Source: Rhodopirellula sp. (GTDB taxonomy: Bacteria > Planctomycetota > Planctomycetia > Pirellulales > Pirellulaceae). Taken from it: a stretch of 6,263 bases of DNA. Position 1 is the first letter of the stretch. Each line of letters opens with the position of its first letter. Made by a program: the position numbers and the translations under genes. The stretch lies in contig PAXU01000006.1 in the NCBI GenBank assembly GCA_002714565.1, forward strand, positions 4,633 through 10,895, written 5' to 3'. The notes beneath the pieces were generated by a model. The model had not been told where the DNA came from. It ran no database searches and worked only from the letters and a program-made list of their open reading frames with translations. Shown one piece after another: positions 1 to 4,014 of this stretch.

Positions 1-1100
1 CGCTGGGAATTACCTCAGTATTAATGGCGGTGTTATCCTATGGCCATCATCGTATCGATCAGCTACAGACGGCGGACGAACCACTGGTAACTTTGGCGCT
101 AATGCAAGGTGCCACTGACACTCAATTTGGTTTGTCGATTGATGAGTCTACCCGCCAACTACAACAGCAACTCAACAGTTACCTCGATAGAAGCGCTGCC
201 GCGGTGGCGAACCATGCCGTTGACGTCGTTGTCTGGCCCGAATCAGCATTCTCATACTACGCTGACTATATCGGTGATCAAGAAATCACGGCTGTGCCGC
301 AAAACCTCCCCTTCATACACGATTTCGATACTGATCATTTTCGTCATCACGTAGATCTGCAACGACGTTCGTTTTCATCGTTAATCCAACAGGCGCTTCA
401 CACCATAAGAGGAGGTAACAATGAGCTTCCGGTCTCCCTGATGGTCGGTTGTGAAACAGATGAGATTAGAGGTGACAGAATACACCGCTATAACGCCGCA
501 CTATCTATATCAAGAGACGGTCGCGTCGAGCAGCGTTACTTCAAGAACCATCTGGTTATGTTCGGCGAGTACATTCCCGGCGGCTCATGGTTTCCATGGT
601 TATATAATCTCATTCCAAATGTTCAGAATATGGAGGCGGGAACAGAGCACACTGTTTTCGAAATTAACGGTGTGAGATTCGCGCCGAGCATTTGTTTCGA
701 ATCTACAGTGCCACACTTGATCCGTGGTAGCGTTCTCCGAATGACAGAGCAATCCAAAATGCCCGACGTGCTGATCAACTTCACCAATGACGGCTGGTTT
801 TGGGGATCAGAAATCCTGGATCATCACTTTCGATGCAATGTATTGAGAGCAATAGAAATGAGAAAGCCAGTGCTCGTTAGTGCCAATACCGGTATCTCGA
901 CTTGGGTTGATCGCATCGGAAACATACGGGAAAAATCCGGAAAAAGGGTAGAAGACACCATCATCGCTCAGGTGGGAAAGTCGAGCGTCGAATCCATATA
1001 CCTAAGATACGGCGATATTCTCGCGTGGACGTGCCTGGCACTACTGGCAATCGCATGGATCCGACGCCGGAACTTCGATGTCACAGAGCAACAAGAGTAG
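1..1100 (+). CDS. lnt: Apolipoprotein N-acyltransferase, 3' part (C-terminal nitrilase domain and last membrane helix)
   Basis: Lnt transfers an acyl chain from a phospholipid to the N-terminal cysteine of lipoproteins, the last step of lipoprotein maturation. The reading frame is open from the first complete codon (position 3), so the ATG at 24 is probably internal and the N-terminal membrane helices lie upstream of the window. The nitrilase-type Glu-Lys-Cys triad is visible: Glu at 240-242 in VVWPES, Lys at 543-545 in YFKNHLVMFGEYIPGG, and Cys at 693-695 in SICFES. The stretch NFTNDGWFW followed by RAIEMRKPVLVSANTGIS is the usual Lnt signature after the cysteine. A final hydrophobic helix (ILAWTCLALLAIAW) followed by Arg-Arg-Arg matches the single C-terminal span of the family. 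The residue after the catalytic Cys is Phe, where E. coli Lnt has Tyr. The gene ends with TAG at 1098. A generic CN-hydrolase is less likely because of the C-terminal span and the GEYIP motif. Confidence 0.9.
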   Translation, partial: LGITSVLMAVLSYGHHRIDQLQTADEPLVTLALMQGATDTQFGLSIDESTRQLQQQLNSYLDRSAAAVANHAVDVVVWPESAFSYYADYIGDQEITAVPQNLPFIHDFDTDHFRHHVDLQRRSFSSLIQQALHTIRGGNNELPVSLMVGCETDEIRGDRIHRYNAALSISRDGRVEQRYFKNHLVMFGEYIPGGSWFPWLYNLIPNVQNMEAGTEHTVFEINGVRFAPSICFESTVPHLIRGSVLRMTEQSKMPDVLINFTNDGWFWGSEILDHHFRCNVLRAIEMRKPVLVSANTGISTWVDRIGNIREKSGKRVEDTIIAQVGKSSVESIYLRYGDILAWTCLALLAIAWIRRRNFDVTEQQE

Positions 1101-1271
1101 AAATTAACCTCTACTTTCTCCCGCATACATCTCCTAGCTTTCCCAGCTTCACAGCAGATAATCGAGTTTTACGATTTAGTGCATATATAGTGATTTTTCG
1201 GGCTTAAATCGGCCGAATTCCCTACATATGGCTAGATATACGTACATGATGCGCCCTTGCGCTTTCGTGGC

Positions 1272-1299
1272 AATAATTGGCCTATTGGTACGAATTATT
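1272..1299. repeat. 7-bp perfect inverted repeat, possible operator
   Basis: AATAATT at 1272-1278 is repeated in reverse complement as AATTATT at 1293-1299, separated by 14 bases. It lies about 85 bases upstream of the ATG at 1384, where a promoter or operator would be expected. The arms are AT-rich and short, so chance is a real possibility. Confidence 0.25.
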
Positions 1300-1323
1300 A
1301 AAAGAGACTAGTTTGTGCCGCAT

Positions 1324-1341
1324 TAACCGTAATAATGGTTA
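1324..1341 (+). repeat. Short hairpin in the leader of the coiled-coil gene
   Basis: TAACC at 1324-1328 pairs with GGTTA at 1337-1341 around an 8-base loop, 42 bases upstream of the preferred ATG. This is a weak structure. It could be a leader hairpin or an operator half-site pair. Confidence 0.2.
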
Positions 1342-1383
1342 GTGTACTTAGAACAATCACCTATTTGCAGGATTGCGGTAGTC

Positions 1384-2205
1384 ATGACAATCGTTGGCAA
1401 GATTTTTACCGTTTTGATATTCATTCTCAGCGTCATGTTTCTGGCGTTCTCGGTTGTTGTATTTAACACCCATGAAGAGCTTGAAGACCAGGTAGTTGCC
1501 TTAAATGCACGAAACCAAACGCTTCAGGCGGACATTAATACGCAGACACAAGAACGCGATGATGCTCTGGAAAAGCTCGCTCAGGAACAATCTGCACGTG
1601 CATATGCCATCGCTGCACTTGAAGCCGAACTTCAGACAGCTGTAAATGAGCGGGATCTTATCAGCCAGGACCTTACACTGATCGAAGCAGAAAACACTAA
1701 CCTATCGAGTGCGTTAAAAGTTGCAGAACGCACCAAGGAGCGTTTGAGTGAAGAAGTTGCTCAGATTCGTACAGAGATTCAGGATTCTCAACAGTCGACC
1801 GATGAGATGTTTCTGGAAGTATTGCGTCTAACAGACGGCAACAATGCTCAAACAGCAAAATTACAACTGCTGGTAGAACGTGAAAAGCAGCTAGTACATC
1901 GATTGGCACGTATGAACAACGTACTTCGTAAAAACCAATTGGATGAATTCAGCGACGTACACGAGATCCCGCCTGTACTCGATGGTGTCGTTACTGCTGT
2001 GCAGAAGGATCTACTTCAAATCTCGCTAGGTCACGATGATGGTATCCGACAAGGTCACGAATTGGATGTTTACCGTGGTACGAAATACGTGGGCCGCGTA
2101 CAGGTTCGTGAAACGAACCCAAGTTCAGCAGTTTGCGAGATCATCCCGAATTATCTAAGAGATACCATTCGCAAAGATGATCTTGTAGCCACAAAGCTCA
2201 ATTAA
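1384..2205 (+). CDS. Membrane-anchored coiled-coil protein with C-terminal beta domain (planctomycete hypothetical)
   Basis: The product has 273 residues. A hydrophobic helix covers about residues 7-28, ending in FSVVVFNTH, with almost no N-terminal tail. A long heptad-like, Glu/Gln/Lys/Leu-rich region (about 30-190) should form a coiled coil. A compact C-terminal part (about 198-273) contains LDGVVTAV, ISLGHDDGIRQGHELDVYRG and YVGRVQV, a beta-hairpin pattern like that at the C-terminus of FlgT-type envelope proteins. I chose ATG 1384 over the in-frame GTG at 1342 because AGGA at 1369-1372 precedes it and because MTIVGKIFTVL is the start I associate with planctomycete relatives. The order helix, coiled coil, beta domain recalls MreC, so an envelope scaffolding role is possible, but this is inferred from architecture only. 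A small membrane protein gene follows 95 bases downstream and may be co-transcribed. The function is unknown. Confidence 0.85.
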   Translation: MTIVGKIFTVLIFILSVMFLAFSVVVFNTHEELEDQVVALNARNQTLQADINTQTQERDDALEKLAQEQSARAYAIAALEAELQTAVNERDLISQDLTLIEAENTNLSSALKVAERTKERLSEEVAQIRTEIQDSQQSTDEMFLEVLRLTDGNNAQTAKLQLLVEREKQLVHRLARMNNVLRKNQLDEFSDVHEIPPVLDGVVTAVQKDLLQISLGHDDGIRQGHELDVYRGTKYVGRVQVRETNPSSAVCEIIPNYLRDTIRKDDLVATKLN

Positions 2206-2220
2206 AACTTTGCAAACCGT

Positions 2221-2244
2221 TCGCGTAACCTGTAACTCACGCGA
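2221..2244 (+). terminator. Hairpin after the coiled-coil gene (weak terminator or processing site)
   Basis: TCGCGT at 2221-2226 pairs perfectly with ACGCGA at 2239-2244 around a 12-base loop, 16 bases after the stop codon. No T-tract follows, so it does not look like a standard intrinsic terminator. It may separate expression of the two flanking genes or protect the mRNA end. Confidence 0.3.
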
Positions 2245-2263
2245 CCGATAACAGGAATTAATT

Positions 2264-2285
2264 GCCGGACTTTGTATGAACCGGC
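2264..2285 (+). promoter_or_regulatory. GC-rich hairpin just upstream of the small gene's ribosome binding site
   Basis: GCCGG at 2264-2268 pairs with CCGGC at 2281-2285 around a 12-base loop. The 3' arm ends two bases before the AGGA at 2288-2291 that serves the ATG at 2301. The hairpin could affect translation of the small membrane protein, but nothing proves this. Confidence 0.3.
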
Positions 2286-2300
2286 GCAGGATGCAACAAA

Positions 2301-2510
2301 ATGGCACGAAAAAAAACTCGCATAAATGTCTACTCGGTAATGCTGTTTATGTCGTTTCTGGCTCTCGTCGCTTCCTGTGTATTGCTATGGCTCGAGTGGA
2401 AAAAATGGGATACCACTGGACCAGCACCTGCTCCGGCAGCACACCAGATCTATAGCCAGCCTGCTGAGCTCGCTGCATATACGGTCTGTAACGAATTGTA
2501 CCGCTCATAG
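2301..2510 (+). CDS. Small single-span membrane protein (69 residues), function unknown
   Basis: The start ATG at 2301 is supported by AGGA at 2288-2291, nine bases upstream. The protein begins with the basic stretch MARKKTR, which favours a cytoplasmic N-terminus by the positive-inside rule. One membrane span follows (about residues 10-30, VYSVMLFMSFLALVASCVLLW). After that come EWKKW, a Pro/Ala linker (GPAPAPAA) and a short polar tail. It ends at TAG 2508-2510. I do not recognise a named family, but small proteins of this look follow similar genes in planctomycetes as far as I remember. Its position behind the membrane-anchored coiled-coil gene suggests the two may work together in the envelope; this is inference. 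The gene looks real because it has a good ribosome binding site and a coherent membrane segment. Confidence 0.75.
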   Translation: MARKKTRINVYSVMLFMSFLALVASCVLLWLEWKKWDTTGPAPAPAAHQIYSQPAELAAYTVCNELYRS

Positions 2511-2542
2511 CGCATTCTTCTGCTGTCATCTTCACAGCGAGT

Positions 2543-2572
2543 AATCCAGACCCAAGCTGATAGGCCTGGATT
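2543..2572 (+). terminator. Strong hairpin between the small membrane protein gene and the selenoprotein gene
   Basis: AATCCAG at 2543-2549 pairs with CTGGATT at 2566-2572. After one A-C mismatch, CC at 2551-2552 pairs with GG at 2563-2564, leaving a 10-base loop. The downstream bases (CATCATTAGC) are not a clear T-tract, so termination would be weak. The symmetrical arms could act on either strand. It probably separates the upstream genes from the selenoprotein gene. Confidence 0.45.
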
Positions 2573-2601
2573 CATCATTAGCACGCTGCCCATGCATTTA
2601 C

Positions 2602-2629
2602 TTGACTTCTGGCACTATGCGCCTAATCT
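2602..2629 (+). promoter_or_regulatory. Candidate sigma70-type promoter for the selenoprotein gene
   Basis: TTGACT at 2602-2607 is close to the -35 consensus. TAATCT at 2624-2629, 16 bases further on, is a poor but possible -10. Transcription would start near 2636, almost on top of the ATG at 2638, giving a leaderless or near-leaderless mRNA. That would fit the lack of any ribosome binding site before the candidate starts. The match is weak and untested. Confidence 0.3.
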
Positions 2630-2637
2630 TAGTGCAT

Positions 2638-3777
2638 ATGATCTCTAGAGTATTTTTTACAGTTACTATTTCCGCACTATTCACTCTGCCTGTATGCGCT
2701 CAGCAGCGACGCGATCAGTTTGCCAAAAATCTACCCGCTGTCGGTGCTCCGTTGCCCAATGTCGAGATCTTTGACGATCGCGGGCAGGTCCTGCCTACCG
2801 AGGAGCTCAAGGGTAACTACACCGTACTGGTCTTCGGTTGCATGACGTGACCACCGTTCTTAAGAAACGTTCCCGGTCTGGAGACGGTCTACCGTGATTA
2901 TTCAAAGAAAGATGTACGCTTCTATTACGTTTACAAAGCTCTCGCACACCCGGAGACGAATGGCTTTGTGCAGCCAATCACGATTAAGGAACGACTGGAA
3001 CATATTGCAGCAGCACGCAAGAGCATTCCGACTGGAATTACGTGGCTTTGCGACAACATGCAGAATGAATTCAAACATCAAATGGGAAACGCGCCGAACA
3101 GTGAATTCGTCATTGATCCCAACGGAAAAGTAGTTATCGCCCGTGGGTGGAGTAATCCTTCACAACTTCGAAGTGACCTTGCAGGATTAGTTGGCGAAGT
3201 TAAGCCTGTTACACGCATTGAAGATATTGACGTGAGATTCACACCCCCTCCGCTCGGAGCACCAACGGGGCTGGTTCCGCGAGTACAAATTAGCAGTGCC
3301 ATGCGGCCACTTGTTTCACGACCTCAATTGTCCGTCGCTCTGGACTCCAATCCGCATTATGTAAAGCTACGAGCCGAAACAGATTCCGAATTCTGGGATA
3401 CAGGAATTGGTTTGCTATATCTTGGATTTCATATGGATCCTGTGCACCACGTACATTGGAATAACCTCGCAGCACCCGTCGAGTATGAGATCGAAACAAT
3501 CGATGGCATTACGATTTCCGCAAAACATGGTCGTGCTGGTAAGTTTGACCATCCATCCGATATGGATCCGCGCGAGTTTTTATTTGGGATTGAATGGGAT
3601 AAATCCATCGCAGACTGGGACAACGCAAAAGAGCTGCCGATCCGGGTAACAGTGCGATATTTTGCCTGCAGCGATGACGATGGTTGGTGTAAAGCATTCA
3701 CTCAAAAATACGATATATTCCTACAAGTAGACCGCGACGGTGGTGGTGCAACACGACGTTGGCGTAATCGCAATTAG
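2638..3777 (+). CDS. Secreted selenoprotein: deiodinase-like thioredoxin fold fused to a DsbD-alpha-like domain
   Basis: One frame runs through an in-frame TGA (2848-2850, residue 71 of 379), read as selenocysteine. From ATG 2638 a signal peptide is seen (MISRVFFTVTISALFTLPVCA, then QQ). ATG 2617 and TTG 2602 are also in frame and would lengthen it; no start has a clear ribosome binding site. The redoxin part (about residues 25-195) contains LVFGCMT-U-PPF, then YYVYKALAHPE, RLEHIAAARK, LCDNMQN and SEFVIDPNGKVV. These match, in order, the iodothyronine deiodinase pattern (FGSCTUPPF, IEEAH, RLQAAH, DTMQN) and general thioredoxin-fold elements. The C-terminal part (about 234-370) is beta-rich and holds YFACSDDDGWCKAFTQ, with Cys344 and Cys351, resembling the redox pair of the DsbD alpha domain. 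Likely role: exported thiol/selenol redox chemistry; the substrate is unknown. Thyroid hormone is not an expected bacterial substrate. A pseudogene is less likely because coding is intact on both sides and a SECIS-like hairpin follows. Confidence 0.85.
2848..2850 (+). other. In-frame UGA predicted to encode selenocysteine
   Basis: This TGA sits exactly where deiodinase-like proteins carry the catalytic Sec (or Cys), between Cys-Met-Thr and Pro-Pro-Phe. The frame stays open for 924 further bases before the TAG at 3775. The other genes in the window, including about 2.2 kb of gyrA, contain no in-frame TGA and use TGG for Trp, so a genome-wide reassignment of UGA is not supported. The cysteine at 2839-2841 makes a CxxU redox motif with it. 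Confidence 0.85.
2868..2886 (+). promoter_or_regulatory. Bacterial SECIS-like hairpin
   Basis: CGTTCC at 2868-2873 pairs with GGA at 2880-2882 plus ACG at 2884-2886, six base pairs with a bulged G at 2883. The six-base apical loop is CGGTCT. The loop contains GGUCU, as does the apical loop of the E. coli fdhF SECIS, which SelB recognises through its G-U. Seventeen bases separate the UGA from the stem and 23 from the loop, within the short distance usual for bacterial SECIS elements. The hairpin lies inside the coding sequence, as expected in bacteria. Confidence 0.7.
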
Positions 3778-3810
3778 CTACTTATTTCATATGTCGTAAC
3801 TCTTTACATA

Positions 3811-3830
3811 GCAACGACTTAGAGCGTTGT
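3811..3830 (+). terminator. Weak hairpin downstream of the selenoprotein gene
   Basis: CAACG at 3812-3816 pairs with CGTTG at 3825-3829, extended by a G-T wobble, around an 8-base loop, about 35 bases after the stop. It is followed by TCATTCAGG, not a T-tract. It may act as a weak terminator or mRNA 3' end. Confidence 0.25.
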
Positions 3831-3848
3831 CATTCAGGCCGCATCTGG

Positions 3849-3877
3849 TTGTTGAAACGCCCGAAAAATGGTAAAAT
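3849..3877 (+). promoter_or_regulatory. Candidate gyrA promoter
   Basis: TAAAAT at 3872-3877 matches five of six bases of the -10 consensus. TTGTTG at 3849-3854, 17 bases upstream, is a poor -35. Transcription would begin near 3884 and give a leader of about 130 bases. If so, the left arm of the 11-bp inverted repeat (3873-3883) would overlap the -10 and not be transcribed, so the promoter and the RNA-structure readings compete. Confidence 0.3.
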
Positions 3878-3953
3878 TAGCACCATAAATCAGCCAAGAT
3901 AACGGAATAGAAACTGGCTGACCGCAACGGCAAAAAGTGCTAATTTTCAGGGC
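3859..3953 (+). promoter_or_regulatory. Nested inverted repeats upstream of gyrA, possible structured leader RNA
   Basis: AAAATTAGCAC at 3873-3883 and GTGCTAATTTT at 3937-3947 form a perfect 11-bp pairing. GCCC at 3859-3862 with GGGC at 3950-3953 can add an outer helix. Inside, CAGCCA at 3891-3896 pairs with TGGCTG at 3915-3920, and CCG 3922-3924 with CGG 3928-3930 makes a small third hairpin. The result is a closed multi-branch fold. It matches no riboswitch class I recognise. It could be a cis-regulatory RNA for gyrA, a small RNA, or DNA-level operator repeats. Confidence 0.4.
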
Positions 3954-3962
3954 TTATTTGCT

Positions 3963-3975
3963 ACTTTTCAAAAGT
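3963..3975. repeat. 13-bp palindrome, possible operator
   Basis: ACTTTT at 3963-3968 and AAAAGT at 3970-3975 are perfect inverted copies around a single C. A centre this tight suits a protein-binding site better than an RNA hairpin. The sequence is AT-rich, so chance is possible. Confidence 0.2.
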
Positions 3976-3980
3976 TGAAT

Positions 3981-3998
3981 CCCCCCCCTTTTTTGGGG
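3981..3998 (+). promoter_or_regulatory. C8-T6-G4 tract next to the gyrA ribosome binding site
   Basis: Eight C, six T and four G follow one another, so CCCC at 3985-3988 can pair with GGGG at 3995-3998 around a T6 loop. As an alternative, CCTTT at 3987-3991 can pair with AAAGG at 4002-4006 and cover the ribosome binding site. The tract sits only 16 bases from the start codon, so length changes in the homopolymers or switching between folds could alter translation. This is inference. Confidence 0.35.
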
Positions 3999-4001
3999 AC
4001 G

Positions 4002-4007
4002 AAAGGA
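4002..4007 (+). promoter_or_regulatory. Ribosome binding site that fixes the gyrA TTG start
   Basis: AAAGGA lies seven bases before TTG at 4015-4017. An in-frame TGA at 3976-3978 closes the frame upstream with no ATG or GTG in between. The next in-frame ATG (4138) is inside the conserved core, so the TTG start is well supported. Confidence 0.75.
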
Positions 4008-4014
4008 CTCCTTC

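Larger units (their letters stand above)
1101..1383. other. Non-coding gap between lnt and the coiled-coil gene
   Basis: I see no credible gene here. The gap holds several short inverted repeats: CGATTTA at 1172-1178 with TAAATCG at 1205-1211, and the two sites listed separately at 1272-1299 and 1324-1341. It presumably carries the promoter of the coiled-coil gene, but no -35/-10 pair with good spacing stood out. No hairpin followed by a T-tract marks the end of lnt. A GTG at 1342 is in frame with the next gene but is not favoured as its start. Confidence 0.6.
2511..2637. other. Non-coding gap upstream of the selenoprotein gene
   Basis: The gap contains a small inverted repeat (GCTGT 2522-2526 with ACAGC 2534-2538), the larger hairpin at 2543-2572, and a candidate promoter at 2602-2629. 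In-frame alternative starts of the next gene (TTG 2602, ATG 2617) fall at its right edge. No separate gene is seen. Confidence 0.5.
3778..4014. other. Structured intergenic region and gyrA leader
   Basis: The 237 bases contain no plausible gene. They hold, in order, a small hairpin after the selenoprotein gene, a set of nested inverted repeats (3859-3953), a 13-bp palindrome, a C8-T6-G4 tract and the gyrA ribosome binding site. Each is listed separately. The density of complementary segments is clearly higher than in the other gaps of the window. Confidence 0.6.

Noticed and set aside
1176..1186. Shared 11-mer TTAGTGCATAT at 1176-1186 and 2629-2639 as a common regulatory site
   Set aside because: A few exact 11-base repeats are expected by chance in a window of this size, and the two copies lie in different positions relative to their genes.
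1342..1383. GTG at 1342 as start of the coiled-coil gene
   Set aside because: It would add a polar 14-residue tail before the membrane helix. ATG 1384 has AGGA upstream and gives the MTIVGKIF start I associate with relatives.
2848..2850. UGA read as tryptophan through an altered genetic code
   Set aside because: No other gene in the window has an in-frame TGA, including about 2.2 kb of gyrA, and Trp is encoded by TGG throughout. The site matches a known Sec position and not a Trp position.
3429..3701. Reverse-strand open frames inside the selenoprotein gene
   Set aside because: They overlap the well-supported forward frame and encode no recognisable protein.
2602..3777. Pseudogene with a nonsense mutation, or two separate genes
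   Set aside because: Both halves belong to one thioredoxin fold and the stop falls exactly on the catalytic residue. The second half has no start near the break that would keep the fold, and a SECIS-like hairpin is present.
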